This document shows positions 1 through 12,971 of a stretch of DNA of 64,000 nucleotides, one piece after another. Below the pieces are notes generated by a model. The model was not told where the DNA came from. It worked only from the letters and a program-made list of their open reading frames with translations, and ran no database searches. A program made the translations under genes and the position numbers. Position 1 is the stretch's first letter. The number at the start of each line of letters is the position of its first letter. Source of the stretch: Bradyrhizobium arachidis (GTDB lineage Bacteria; Pseudomonadota; Alphaproteobacteria; Rhizobiales; Xanthobacteraceae); NCBI RefSeq assembly GCF_024758505.1, contig NZ_CP077970.1:2294001-2358000 (forward strand), given 5' to 3'.

Positions 1-156
1 GAGCCGCTGCGCGACCTCTTCCTCGCGCAGGCGGTCGCCGGCGCGATAGTGGCCTGCCTGCATTGCCTCGCAGAGCGAGCGGAACACGGCCTCGCCGAGC
101 GCCATGCCTGAGCCGCGCGAAATCGAGCCGATCGCCTTTGCCGGACGCTTTGCCAT
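1..156 (-). CDS. GntR-family (FadR/FCD type) transcriptional regulator, N-terminal part only
   Basis: The reverse strand reads 52 codons from an ATG at 156 and is still open at the window edge, so the rest of the gene is missing. The visible part holds the first half of a winged helix-turn-helix: a helix with EAVFRSLCEAMQ, then AGHYRAGDRLREEEVAQRL, which matches the typical GntR pattern of G.Y.PGerL.E..LA..L. The effector domain lies outside the window, so the FadR/FCD assignment is inferred. It is divergent from tcuAB, with a perfect palindrome between them, which suggests it controls that operon and probably itself. Confidence 0.75.
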   Translation of the reverse strand, partial: MAKRPAKAIGSISRGSGMALGEAVFRSLCEAMQAGHYRAGDRLREEEVAQRL

Positions 157-220
157 GTTGTCCCTTCGCCGGGCGCAGCCTCTCCATGCAAAAGGGGCGC
201 TTGCGGAGCTAATGTATATC

Positions 221-232
221 TTTGTATACAAA
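221..232. promoter_or_regulatory. Perfect 12-bp palindrome, likely GntR operator
   Basis: The sequence TTTGTATACAAA is its own reverse complement. It lies in the 153-bp region between the divergent GntR gene and tcuA. TTGTATACAA-like sites are known operators for several FadR-subfamily GntR proteins, so this is the best candidate site for the regulator encoded at 1-156. The binding claim is inference. Confidence 0.55.
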
Positions 233-309
233 CGTGTGCAAGAGCGCCCGTTGACGGCAGCCTGGTAACGTCGAATGCTCAAGCGACTGGAATCCTCGAG
301 GCAGACGGC

Positions 310-1701
310 ATGAACGGCAAATACGACGTGCTGGTGATCGGCGGCGGCAATGCAGCGCTGTGCGCGGCGATATCAGCGCGGCGCGGCGGCGCCTCCGTCC
401 TCGTGCTCGAAGGCGCGCCAAAATTCTACCGCGGCGGCAATACGCGCCACACCCGCAACATGCGTTGCGCCCACGATGCGGCGACCGAGATCTTGACCGG
501 CCCTTACACGGAAGAAGAGTTCTGGAAGGACCTGCTGCTGGTCACCGGCGGGCAGACCGATGAAGAACTCGCCCGCCACATGATCCGGGAGTCCAAGGAC
601 ATCCTGAACTGGATCGTGGAGCAGGGCGTGCGCTGGCAGCCCTCGCTCGGGGGCACGCTGAGCCTGGGGCGCACCAACTCCTTCTTCCTCGGCGGCGGCC
701 GCGCGATGCTGAACGCGCTGTATCTCACTGCTGAAGCGCTGGGCGTCGACATCGAATATGACGCTGAAGTCACCGACCTCGTGATCGAGGACGGCATGTT
801 CCTCGCCGCGCGCGTCAAGCGGCCGATCGAGGGCGCGACCGAGATTCGCGCCACGTCGCTGGTCGCAGCCGCCGGCGGTTTCGAGGCCAACATCGAATGG
901 CTGAAGCAGTATTGGGGCGAGGCCGCCGATAATTTCCTGATCCGCGGCACGCCCTATAATCGCGGCTCGATCCTGAAGATGCTGCTCGACAAGGGCGTGC
1001 AGGAGGTCGGCGATCCCACCCAGTGCCACGCGGTCGCAATCGACGCCCGCGCGCCAAAGTTCGACGGGGGCATCATCACGCGGCACGATTCGGTCGTATT
1101 CGGCATTGTGGTCAACAAGCACGCGCAGCGCTTCTACGACGAGGGCGAGGACATCTGGCCGAAGCGCTACGCGATCTGGGGCAGGCTCGTGGCGGCGCAG
1201 CCTGACCAGATTGCCTATATCATCTTCGACTCGACTGTGGTCACGTCCTTCATGCCGACGCTGTTCCCGCCGATCGCGGGCGCGACCGTTGCCGAGCTCG
1301 CCGGCAAGCTGACGCTCGACTCGGCCGCGCTGGAAAAGACCATCACTGATTTCAACGCCGCGGTACGCCCCGGCACGTTCGATCACACCATCCTCGACGA
1401 TTGCGTGACCGAAGGCATCACCCCGCCGAAAACGCATTGGGCGCGGCGCATCGAGACGCCGCCTTATCTTGCTTATCCGGTCAGGCCCGGCATCACCTTC
1501 ACCTATCTCGGCACGCGCGTGACCAAGGAGGCGCGGATGCTGATGAAGGATGGCAGGCTAGCGGCCAACATGTTCGCGGCCGGCGAGATCATGGCAGGCA
1601 ACGTGCTGGGCAAGGGCTATGCGGCCGGCATGGGCATGACCATCGGCAGCGTGTTCGGGCGCATCGCAGGACGGGAAGCGGCAAAGCATGCACGGAACTA
1701 G
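310..1701 (+). CDS. tcuA: FAD-dependent tricarballylate dehydrogenase TcuA
   Basis: This 463-residue flavoprotein belongs to the fumarate reductase/succinate dehydrogenase FAD family. Residues 7-20 form the Rossmann dinucleotide motif (VLVIGGGNAALCAA), and the C-terminal FAD segment contains GEIMAGNVLGKGYAAG. The combination with a following TcuB-like iron-sulfur membrane protein is the arrangement known for oxidation of tricarballylate to cis-aconitate in Salmonella. Its stop overlaps the tcuB start by 14 bp, which suggests coupled translation. No TcuC transporter is visible in the window. A related fused flavoprotein, CobZ, acts in cobalamin synthesis in Rhodobacter, so the substrate is not certain. 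Confidence 0.85.
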   Translation: MNGKYDVLVIGGGNAALCAAISARRGGASVLVLEGAPKFYRGGNTRHTRNMRCAHDAATEILTGPYTEEEFWKDLLLVTGGQTDEELARHMIRESKDILNWIVEQGVRWQPSLGGTLSLGRTNSFFLGGGRAMLNALYLTAEALGVDIEYDAEVTDLVIEDGMFLAARVKRPIEGATEIRATSLVAAAGGFEANIEWLKQYWGEAADNFLIRGTPYNRGSILKMLLDKGVQEVGDPTQCHAVAIDARAPKFDGGIITRHDSVVFGIVVNKHAQRFYDEGEDIWPKRYAIWGRLVAAQPDQIAYIIFDSTVVTSFMPTLFPPIAGATVAELAGKLTLDSAALEKTITDFNAAVRPGTFDHTILDDCVTEGITPPKTHWARRIETPPYLAYPVRPGITFTYLGTRVTKEARMLMKDGRLAANMFAAGEIMAGNVLGKGYAAGMGMTIGSVFGRIAGREAAKHARN

Positions 1702-2788
1702 GATCCTCGAGGAGACCGACCGTCTGATGACGGTCTGCAATTCCTGCCGCTACTGCGAAGGCCTCTGCGCGGTATTTCCCGCCATGGAGATGCGCCGCGC
1801 GTTCTCGGACGGCGACCTCAACTACCTCGCCAACCTCTGCCATTCCTGCGGCGCCTGCTACGTCGACTGCCAGTTCTCGCCGCCACACGAGTTCAACGTC
1901 AATGTGCCGCAGACGCTGGCCGTTGCGCGGGCAGAATCCTACGCGGCCTATGCCTGGCCCCGCGCACTGTCAGGTGCGTTCGCGCGCAACGGGCTCGTCA
2001 TCAGCGTCGTTGCCGCGCTCAGCATGGCCGTCTTCATCCTCGGCTTTGCGGCGTTCAACGATCGCGCGGCGCTGTTCGGTATCCACACAGGTCCCGGCGC
2101 CTTCTACAAACTGATGCCGCACAATGCGATGGCCGTGCTGTTCTCGGCCGCCTTTCTCTATGCGATCCTGGCGCTGGTGCTGAGCGTGCGCGCGTTCTGG
2201 CGCGACATCGGTGAGCCGATCCGAGGCCGCGCCGATGGCGGCTCGATCTTCCAGGCGATCCGCGATGCCGGAGAGCTGCGCTATCTCCATGGCGGCGGCG
2301 TCGGTTGCTACAATGAGGACGACAAGCCGACCGACCGGCGCAAGCTCTATCATCACCTGACCTTCTACGGCTTCCTGCTGTGCTTTGCCGCGACCTCGGT
2401 CGCCACGCTCTATCACTATCTGCTCGCACGCGAGGCGCCCTATCCGTGGTGGGACCTGCCGGTCGTGCTCGGCACGCTCGGCGGTATCGGCCTCGTTGTC
2501 GGGCCGGTCGGGCTGTTCCTTGCAAAGGTGAAGCGCGATCCCGCGCTGCTGGATGAGGAGCGCTACGGCATGGACGTCGGCTTCATCGCCATGCTGTTCC
2601 TGACCGGGGTCACCGGCCTTGCGCTGCTGGTCCTGCGCGAGACATCAGCCATGGGGCCGCTGCTGGCGCTGCATCTCGGCGCCGTGTTCGCGCTGTTCAT
2701 CACCATGCCCTATGGAAAATTCGTGCACGGCATCTATCGCTTCGCCGCCCTCGTGCGCTACGCGCAGGAGCGGCGGGACGCGGGTTAA
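1688..2788 (+). CDS. tcuB: Tricarballylate utilization protein TcuB, Fe-S and membrane electron carrier
   Basis: This 366-residue protein has two four-cysteine clusters near the N terminus, CNSCRYCEGLC and CHSCGACYVDC, typical of two 4Fe-4S centres. They are followed by about six hydrophobic helices with several histidines, for example the LYHHLTFYGF region. In characterised systems TcuB reoxidises the FADH2 of TcuA and passes electrons to the membrane chain. It starts inside the last codons of tcuA, so the two are co-transcribed. The length and domain order fit the family. Confidence 0.85.
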   Translation: MHGTRILEETDRLMTVCNSCRYCEGLCAVFPAMEMRRAFSDGDLNYLANLCHSCGACYVDCQFSPPHEFNVNVPQTLAVARAESYAAYAWPRALSGAFARNGLVISVVAALSMAVFILGFAAFNDRAALFGIHTGPGAFYKLMPHNAMAVLFSAAFLYAILALVLSVRAFWRDIGEPIRGRADGGSIFQAIRDAGELRYLHGGGVGCYNEDDKPTDRRKLYHHLTFYGFLLCFAATSVATLYHYLLAREAPYPWWDLPVVLGTLGGIGLVVGPVGLFLAKVKRDPALLDEERYGMDVGFIAMLFLTGVTGLALLVLRETSAMGPLLALHLGAVFALFITMPYGKFVHGIYRFAALVRYAQERRDAG

Positions 2789-2854
2789 TGTTGTGGGGCG
2801 AAGGGCTGAGCTTGGTCGCTTCGCTGCTCGCTACCACGCACGGACTCAACGGCG

Positions 2855-2981
2855 GCATTGGGCAGGCGTCATGTTTAGCGACGGCGGCCCCGGCTTTCTT
2901 GGGTCAAAGTGAAATGCGAGATGGCGTAATGCGAAAGATCTCGCGCTTTCAGGACGATGCGGCAGCCTTGCTACAGCTGCG
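2855..2981. repeat. 127-bp direct repeat, copy A (partner at 3913-4039)
   Basis: This stretch aligns without any gap to 3913-4039 at roughly 79% identity by eye. Shared blocks include TTAGCGACGGCGG, CCGGCTTTCTTGG and GCGCTTTCAGGACGATG. Differences fall at all three positions of the one open frame, so coding is unlikely. It lies in the 288-bp gap between tcuB and the outer-membrane protein gene; nothing else was recognised in that gap. Confidence 0.7.
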
Positions 2982-3076
2982 AGCGACATGCGCAACCGGA
3001 TGCCGCGCGGCGAGGCGCGCTGACGCCGCCCTGAAAGCGACGTCGCGCGTCAGCCGACGGAAACCGGCGTTCCGGA

Positions 3077-3877
3077 TTAATTTGCGCTGAAGGGATCGCC
3101 GAACCTGTAGTTCACGCCGATGCGGACGGCATGAATTTTTGTGTCGTCCCAACTGTAGCGATAGGCGCCCGCAAGGAACGGGACCGGATACCCGATCATG
3201 CTGCCGGCATCGCCGAGATGGGTGAAAAGATATTCGCTCTTCAGAGTCCAGTTGCCGGCCAGCGCATACTCCGCACCGGCGCCGACGGCGTAGCCGACGG
3301 CGTCCGTCTTGGCGGAGGCGGCAAGCGTGAACGAATTGACCATCAGGTTGGTATCAACCCTCGTGCTCCCGAAGGCGAAGCCGCCGGTTGCATAGGCGAG
3401 CCAATGGCCCTGCGTGTAGCCAAGGCGTCCGCGGAACGTGCCGAGATGGTCCCACTTGCGGTCGAACGACACGGGCGAACAAACAGGGCAGAGAGCCGTG
3501 CCTCCGAACATGATCATCGCATCGGTCTGGCGGCCGCGGATGCCGCTCCATGAGATGTCGGCCTCGATGCCGACCACCCAGTTCGGTGCGAACTGCCAGT
3601 TGTATCCAGCCTGAATGCCGCCCAGAGCGCCCTTGCTGTGGAACTCGAGGGTGTTCGGGGAGAGGCCGAAGGCCTGCGGGCTTGGCAGCGGATCGGCGTT
3701 GCCGGTTGATCGGCTCCAGCCATAGCCGGCGTGACCGCCGACATAAAAGCCGTTCCAGTTATACGCAGCGACAGGGGCAACCTTATAGCCTGTGACGTCG
3801 GCCGCTGCTGCGATCGTGGCCGACGTCGAGAGCGACAGCAGCACCATGAGCGAGGCTCGCAAGTTATTCCAAAGCAT
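3077..3877 (-). CDS. Outer-membrane beta-barrel protein, Omp25/31-like porin family
   Basis: The 266-residue product starts with a Sec signal peptide (MLWNNLRASLMVLL..., cleavage near AAA/ADV around residue 26). It continues with a barrel rich in aromatic and glycine residues: NWNGFYVGGHAGYGW near the mature N terminus and VRIGVNYRFGDPF at the C terminus. These are marks of small eight-stranded surface proteins common in rhizobia. An in-frame start 13 codons upstream exists, but the start at 3877 is preferred because AAGGAAG sits 8 bases before it and the signal peptide begins there. The gene is flanked on both sides by direct copies of a 127-bp repeat. Confidence 0.85.
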   Translation of the reverse strand: MLWNNLRASLMVLLSLSTSATIAAAADVTGYKVAPVAAYNWNGFYVGGHAGYGWSRSTGNADPLPSPQAFGLSPNTLEFHSKGALGGIQAGYNWQFAPNWVVGIEADISWSGIRGRQTDAMIMFGGTALCPVCSPVSFDRKWDHLGTFRGRLGYTQGHWLAYATGGFAFGSTRVDTNLMVNSFTLAASAKTDAVGYAVGAGAEYALAGNWTLKSEYLFTHLGDAGSMIGYPVPFLAGAYRYSWDDTKIHAVRIGVNYRFGDPFSAN

Positions 3878-3912
3878 GTGCCAACTTCCTTTTTCATGGC
3901 GCGGCGACGGCC

Positions 3913-4039
3913 GCATTGGGCAGATGCAATGCTTAGCGACGGCGGTTCCGGCTTTCTTGGATCAGCGCGAAATGCGAGGTGGCGTCGAGCGAAGGACCCT
4001 GCGCTTTCAGGACGATGTGGCTGCCTCGCCACAGTTGCG
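3913..4039. repeat. 127-bp direct repeat, copy B (partner at 2855-2981)
   Basis: This copy is in the same orientation as copy A and lies just upstream of the outer-membrane protein start, within the 317-bp gap 3878-4194. Because it precedes the barrel gene, it may hold that gene's promoter region; copy A beyond the 3' end would then be the relic of a second upstream region after a tandem duplication. That history is inference. Confidence 0.7.
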
Positions 4040-4194
4040 TCACCTCGCCGCGCTTGCCCGCCGCTCAGAGTGGACCAGGGCGCAGTTGCGTGTGGCCTGC
4101 GGCGAACACCGTTTTATCGCGGATTGCACGGGCGCAGCGATTCGCCGAGGATGTTCATATTTGGATCGGCCAGCATGGCAAAGAAGGACCGTGA

Positions 4195-5169
4195 ATGAGC
4201 ATCACCCCACGCCTCGGCTATGCCGGCGACCCATCGGGAGCCGACTATGAGCGTTGGCGCGAGGAGTTCTGCCGGCGGGTGCTGACCGGCGACGTCGTGC
4301 CGCTGGCGGAGGGACCGGTGCGTTGCGACGTGACGGCGCTGCCGCTGCCTAGCGTGAAAATGTCCGGCGCTTCCGGCACGCCGATGAGCTTTGTCGCGAC
4401 CGGCACCGATCCGGATAATGCGCTTGGCTTCGTGCTGGCCTCACACGCGCCTATGCGCATTGCGGTCGATGACCGGGCTCTCGATCTTGCGCCCATGGAG
4501 GTCGGTCTCGCCGATGCCGCCCATGTCGGCGCGCATGTGTCGCAACTCAGCGAGGGGAGCTTCAGGGGTCTGCTCATCAATCGCAAGGCGTTGCTTGAGC
4601 TCTGCCCGCATGCGGAGGATCTGATCGCCCGGCCGCTCAATGCCAATGCCGGGGTCAAGATGCTGCTGCAGGGGTATTGCGACCTGTTGATCGAGAATGC
4701 CAACAGCCTCGACGCGCTGGCGAGAAACGCCGCGGCGCAGCATCTGATTGATCTCGTGGCGCTCTCGCTCGGCACCGGCCGCGATGAAACCGAGCTTGTG
4801 AAAGATCGTGGACTGGCCGCGGCGCGTCTCGAGGCAATCAAGGCGGATGTGCTGGCCCGGCTCGGCAATGGCGATCTCAGCCTTGCCGAAGTCGCGCAGC
4901 GCAACCGTGCCAGCCCTCGCTACGTGCAGATGCTGTTCGAGCGAACCGGCACGACCTTTTCCGAATTCGTACTGGAGCAACGACTGATCCGTGCCGCCAG
5001 GTTACTGCGCGGTTCACTGCAGCGATCGCGCAAGGTGAGCGACATCGCGCATCTCGCGGGCTTCAACGACGTGTCCTATTTTCACCGCGCCTTTCGCCGC
5101 CGCTTCGGCATGACGCCGAGCGACATGCGCAGCGGGATGCCGCGCGGAGACGACGCGTCGAGGTCATAG
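4195..5169 (+). CDS. AraC-family transcriptional regulator
   Basis: This 324-residue protein has an N-terminal AraC-binding-like region (about residues 40-200) and a C-terminal AraC DNA-binding domain. The domain has two helix-turn-helix units: LSLAEVAQRNRASPRYVQMLF and, near residue 285, VSDIAHLAGFNDVSYFHRAFR. The ending RRRFGMTPSDMR is the classic AraC tail. AAGGA lies 8 bases before the ATG. No divergent partner stands next to it, and its stop is only 3 bases from the stop of the convergent diguanylate cyclase. Effector and targets are not evident. Confidence 0.9.
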   Translation: MSITPRLGYAGDPSGADYERWREEFCRRVLTGDVVPLAEGPVRCDVTALPLPSVKMSGASGTPMSFVATGTDPDNALGFVLASHAPMRIAVDDRALDLAPMEVGLADAAHVGAHVSQLSEGSFRGLLINRKALLELCPHAEDLIARPLNANAGVKMLLQGYCDLLIENANSLDALARNAAAQHLIDLVALSLGTGRDETELVKDRGLAAARLEAIKADVLARLGNGDLSLAEVAQRNRASPRYVQMLFERTGTTFSEFVLEQRLIRAARLLRGSLQRSRKVSDIAHLAGFNDVSYFHRAFRRRFGMTPSDMRSGMPRGDDASRS

Positions 5170-5172
5170 CAT

Positions 5173-6447
5173 TCAGGCCACCTGACGCCGCCGCGAGCCC
5201 GCCTGCGCGGCTTCGGAGGTGTGATAGACCTGCACCCGGTTGCGGCCCTTCTGCTTGGCGCCGTAACAGGCGGCATCCGCCTGCCGCAACGCTTCCTCGA
5301 GGCCGATCGTTGCGTCCGAGATGCAGGCCAGCCCAATGCTGGCAGTGACTGCAAAGCTTTTATCGTCCCACGAGAAGGCGAACAGCTCGAACGACCGTCG
5401 CAACCGTTCGGCGATGTCGACCCCGTCGTAGGGCGTGCAGTGTGGCAGGATGATCCCGAACTCATCGCCGCCGAGCCGGGCGACATGGTCATGCGGCCGG
5501 CAGTCTTTCTGCAGCAGGCGTGCGACGTCGCACAGCAGACGGTCGCCCGCGAGATGGCCGCAGGTGTCGTTCACGGCCTTGAACTGATCGAGGTCGAGCA
5601 GGATCAGGGCAAGCGGCGCGCGACTGACCTCGCCGAGCTCGTGCTCCAGCCGGACCTCGAAGTCGCGCCGGTTCGCCAGGCCCGTCATCGGATCGTGAGT
5701 GGCCTGCCAGCTCAGGCGCTCCTTCTCCGCCTTCAAGGCATTCTCGAAGGCTTCGCGCTGCTGGACGAGGCGGCGGATCCGCCACACCATCAGCAGAATG
5801 AGCGTGCCGGCGGCCGCGAGGTTTGCCAGCGTGAGCAGCACCTTGATGGTGCGCGATCCCTCACCAAGCACCGCGGAAAAGCGGTCCGCGCGCTCGGTGA
5901 ACTGACTGTTCAGCTCGTGGAGGCGGCTGGTCAGAAACCGCAGGCGCTGCTCGTCCCGAATCGGCCCCTGCTTCATCTCCGTGTCGATGGCTTCGCCGAA
6001 GATCGTCAGTTCGAGCAGCATCGGGTCGGTGGCCACCCAATGCTGGATCGCGGCGTTCATGAAGCTTACGTCATGGAAGTAGCGATAAAGCCAGATCAGG
6101 CCGGGGACGTCGTCGGGATGATTGCCGCCTTGCAGGAATCCGCGGCTCGCCGCATCGAGATCCTCAGGCTCGCGTTCGAGTGCGAGCCTTGCAAACTTGT
6201 CGCCAATCGGGACGGCGAGCGCATCCTGATATTGTTCGAAGAAGGCTCGATCACCCGAATGCAGGTACAGGTCGAGGTCGTAGACCGCATTCTTCTGAGC
6301 ACGTGACCACAGAGCTTCGCCGGCAACATAGGCGCGGACCGACGACAAAACCTCGAGGCTGCCGATGGCCATCGCGGCTTGCAGCAGCACGACCGCCACG
6401 AACGGCGAGACGAGCTTGATCACGTGAAGGAAGCTGCGCTCCTTCAT
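5173..6447 (-). CDS. Membrane-anchored diguanylate cyclase (GGDEF)
   Basis: The 424-residue product has a transmembrane helix at about residues 10-32, a predicted periplasmic helical sensor region, a second helix (TLANLAAAGTLILLMVW) and a C-terminal GGDEF domain. The catalytic motif LGGDEFG is intact, so it should make cyclic di-GMP from GTP. An RPHD stands five residues before GGDEF and fits the RxxD product-inhibition site. The open frame extends 48 codons further upstream, but the start at 6447 places the first membrane helix at the N terminus; no strong ribosome site decides. The sensor region is not a domain I can name. Confidence 0.85.
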   Translation of the reverse strand: MKERSFLHVIKLVSPFVAVVLLQAAMAIGSLEVLSSVRAYVAGEALWSRAQKNAVYDLDLYLHSGDRAFFEQYQDALAVPIGDKFARLALEREPEDLDAASRGFLQGGNHPDDVPGLIWLYRYFHDVSFMNAAIQHWVATDPMLLELTIFGEAIDTEMKQGPIRDEQRLRFLTSRLHELNSQFTERADRFSAVLGEGSRTIKVLLTLANLAAAGTLILLMVWRIRRLVQQREAFENALKAEKERLSWQATHDPMTGLANRRDFEVRLEHELGEVSRAPLALILLDLDQFKAVNDTCGHLAGDRLLCDVARLLQKDCRPHDHVARLGGDEFGIILPHCTPYDGVDIAERLRRSFELFAFSWDDKSFAVTASIGLACISDATIGLEEALRQADAACYGAKQKGRNRVQVYHTSEAAQAGSRRRQVA

Positions 6448-6767
6448 CGACGCGACGGTTCTGCGAAACAAGAGACGTTCCCCAATCCGGCGACCACCCA
6501 GGCGTGGCGTAGTGCATACAACGCAGAGTAGGCGCTCCGGAATTAATCCTGCCTGAAGACGGGTGGGGAACATTCGCGACAGTGAACCCATCGTGAAATC
6601 GACCGGACCACATCAATGAAATTGCCCGACATCCGGAACTTTGCGGAGTTGGACTGGCAATCGCTTCAAATGTCTGGATTGCCATTTACTCGAACGTGAC
6701 ACCCTGTCGCGATCCGCTGATAATCCCTGCAAGCCTGCCAGCCTCGTAACCGATGAAAGAGCTTCAG
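6448..6767. other. 320-bp divergent intergenic region
   Basis: This stretch lies between the divergent cyclase and glutathione transferase genes and must contain both promoters. The first half is open in the cyclase frame and could be coding if the longer start is used. No clear operator, hairpin or RNA gene was seen. Confidence 0.4.
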
Positions 6768-7421
6768 ATGACCATCACCATTACCGCCTTTGAATGGTCA
6801 CCCGATGGAGGCAAGGGACTGGCGCGCGATACGCGCGTTCGCTGGGCGCTTGAAGAAGTGGGCCAGCCTTACGAGGTCCGTCCCGTGTCGTTCGCTGCGA
6901 TGAAGGAATCAGCGCATCTTGCGCTTCATCCCTTCGGTCAGATTCCGACCTATGAGGAAGGCGATCTCGCGCTGTTCGAGACGGGAGGGATCGTGCTCCA
7001 CATCGGCGAGCGCTATGGGGGCCTGCTGCCTGACGATGCCAATGCGCGGGCGCGCGCCATCACCTGGATGTTCGCCGCGGTCAACACGGTGGAGCCGCCG
7101 ATCCTTGAACTCGTCATCGCCAAGCTGATAGAGGGCGACAAGCCCTGGCGTGCGGAGCGCCTGCCGCTGGTCGAAGATCGCATCCGCGGCCGGCTGAACC
7201 AACTCTCCGCTCGCCTGGGTGATGCCGATTGGCTCGACGGCGCGTTCAGCGCGGGCGACCTGATGATGGTGTCGGTGCTGCTCAGGCTGAGACCATCGGG
7301 CATTCTGGACGAATATCCTGATATCGCCGCCTATGTCGCTCGCGGCGAAGCGCGGCCCGCTTACAAGCGGGCCTTTGACGCGCAATCGGCGCTTTACAAC
7401 GGCAAGCCACCGACCGGCTGA
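6768..7421 (+). CDS. Glutathione S-transferase family protein
   Basis: The 217-residue protein has an N-terminal thioredoxin-like domain (TRVRWALEEVGQPYEV, then FGQIPTYEEGDLALFETGGI), in which cis-Pro and the E-T/S glutathione gamma-glutamyl contacts are recognisable. An all-helical C-terminal domain follows. It probably conjugates or reduces electrophilic compounds in the cytoplasm. An ATG 5 codons upstream is in frame, but GAAAGAG before 6768 supports the start used here. It is a single gene convergent with the acyl-CoA ligase; no substrate can be inferred. Confidence 0.88.
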   Translation: MTITITAFEWSPDGGKGLARDTRVRWALEEVGQPYEVRPVSFAAMKESAHLALHPFGQIPTYEEGDLALFETGGIVLHIGERYGGLLPDDANARARAITWMFAAVNTVEPPILELVIAKLIEGDKPWRAERLPLVEDRIRGRLNQLSARLGDADWLDGAFSAGDLMMVSVLLRLRPSGILDEYPDIAAYVARGEARPAYKRAFDAQSALYNGKPPTG

Positions 7422-7431
7422 TGGCTGGAGT

Positions 7432-9072
<1,641 letters not shown>

Positions 9073-9304
9073 TGAAGTATCCCTGTGTCTGCAAAGTCGG
9101 CGTGGAGGCCGTCAGACGCACAGCGTGCGCCCGCGCGGCCCGGCGCAGGACGAAATCATTTCCAGAACGAAAAGTTATGTTTCTTCAGTTCACGCCGTGC
9201 TGGCGAGTGCCAAACGCACTCCCCCGGCTCGTCATTCACGGCGGCCGTGATCTAACGCGGGAAGCCTAGCATCGTTGTGGGAACCGTGGAAGGCGGTCGC
9301 CGCC

Positions 9305-10609
9305 CTACACCAGCACTGCTTGCCGCACCCGGCCGGCATCGCCGAACACCCGCAGATACCGCTCGATCTCCGAGGCCATGCCGGTTGCCTTCTCCGGATT
9401 GTCCGACAGCTTCACCGCGGGCGTGCCGTCGACAGACGATACCTTGCAGACGAGCGAGATCGGATCGAGGTTGATCGATGCGTCCGGCGGGCAGCCGACG
9501 AAATCATTGGTGAGGTTGGTGCCCCAGCCGAAGGAGAGGCGCACGCGGCCGGCGAAGTGGTGATAGGTGTCCTCGATCGAGCCGACATCCATCGCGTCGG
9601 AGAACACGAGCAGCTTGTCCTTGGGGTTGCGGCCCTTCTTCTCCCACCACGCGATGATCTCTTCGCCGGCCTGGATCGGCGGCGCGCTGTCGGGGCGGAA
9701 GCCGGTCCAGTCGGCGACCCATTCCGGCGCGTCGCGCAGGAAGGCTTTTGTGCCGAAGGCATCGGGCAGCGCGATCAGCAGGTTGCCGCCATAGGTCTGG
9801 CGCCATTGGTCGAGGATGCGATAGGGCGCCCAGCGCAACTCCTCGTCATCCTTGGCCAGTGCGGCCGCCACCATCGGCAGCTCATGCGCGTTGGTGCCGA
9901 TCGCTTCGAGGTCGTTGTCCATCGCGAGCAGCACGTTCGATGTGCCGATGAAGGACGGGCCCAGGCCTTCCTTCACCGCCTCGACGCACCAGCGCTGCCA
10001 GAGGAAGCCGTGCCGGCGGCGGGTGCCGAAGTCCGACAGGCGCAAATTCTCGAGCTGGCGAAGACGCTCGACCTTGGTCCAGAGCTTTGCCTTGGCGCGG
10101 GCGTAGAGCACGTCGAGCTCGAACCGGCCGCGGCCCTTCATCGCCGCGCGCGAGCGCAGCTCGTTCAGGATCGCGAGCGCCGGGATCTCCCACATCGTGG
10201 TGTGGGTCCAGGGACCATGGAAATGCAGCTCGTACTGGCCGTCGACCTTGCGCAGCTCGTATTCGGGCAGGCGGAATTCGGCGAGCCAGCGGATGAAGTC
10301 GGCAGAGAACATGTGGGTCTTGCCGTAGAAGGTATTACCGGCAAGCCAGATCAGCTCTTTCTTGGTGAAGCGGATGGTGCGGGCATGGTCGAGCTGGGCG
10401 CGCAGCTCGCCCTCGTCGATGATCTCGGCGAGCCGCACATGGCGGGAGCGGTTGATGACCGAAAATGTCACCTTCTGATCCGGGTAGAACTCCCGAATCA
10501 TCTGTAACATCAACAGCTTGTAGAAATCAGTATCGAGCAGGCTGCGGACGATCGGGTCCAGCCGCCAGCTGTGATTGTAGGTTCGGCTTGCAATATCGGT
10601 CACGGTCAT
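9305..10609 (-). CDS. pncB: Nicotinate phosphoribosyltransferase
   Basis: The 434-residue enzyme converts nicotinate and PRPP to nicotinate mononucleotide in the NAD salvage pathway. Family marks include [12 protein letters not shown] near residue 25, the segment GTNAHELPM with the histidine that becomes phosphorylated in the family, and [10 protein letters not shown] near the C terminus. The length matches the usual 400-440 residues. It appears to be a single-gene unit; the 227 bp on its 5' side (10610-10836) show no further gene. Confidence 0.95.
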   Translation of the reverse strand: MTVTDIASRTYNHSWRLDPIVRSLLDTDFYKLLMLQMIREFYPDQKVTFSVINRSRHVRLAEIIDEGELRAQLDHARTIRFTKKELIWLAGNTFYGKTHMFSADFIRWLAEFRLPEYELRKVDGQYELHFHGPWTHTTMWEIPALAILNELRSRAAMKGRGRFELDVLYARAKAKLWTKVERLRQLENLRLSDFGTRRRHGFLWQRWCVEAVKEGLGPSFIGTSNVLLAMDNDLEAIGTNAHELPMVAAALAKDDEELRWAPYRILDQWRQTYGGNLLIALPDAFGTKAFLRDAPEWVADWTGFRPDSAPPIQAGEEIIAWWEKKGRNPKDKLLVFSDAMDVGSIEDTYHHFAGRVRLSFGWGTNLTNDFVGCPPDASINLDPISLVCKVSSVDGTPAVKLSDNPEKATGMASEIERYLRVFGDAGRVRQAVLV

Positions 10610-10836
10610 GGGCGAATTCTAGCGTGGCCTTTGCGGCGCAACCAGTGGGTTTGCCGCCGGTCTGTCCGGCGTCTGCCGTCAACGCCGCCGGCGCCGCGAC
10701 GGCGTGACCGGGGCCGGCACGTCCGCGGGGCGGGCGTCGCCGTCGGGGCGTGCCTCGGTCGTAACCCGCAGGGCCAGCATCATCGTCCGCTCGGGCGGAC
10801 GGCGGCGACATGGTGGCCTTGGTCTCGGCGTGCGCC

Positions 10837-12968
<2,132 letters not shown>

Positions 12969-12971
12969 CGG

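Noticed and set aside
2788..3090. Open frame running through repeat copy A, similar in protein to the frame in copy B
   Set aside because: The two copies differ at first and second codon positions more than at third, there is no ribosome site, and the similarity is explained by the DNA repeat.
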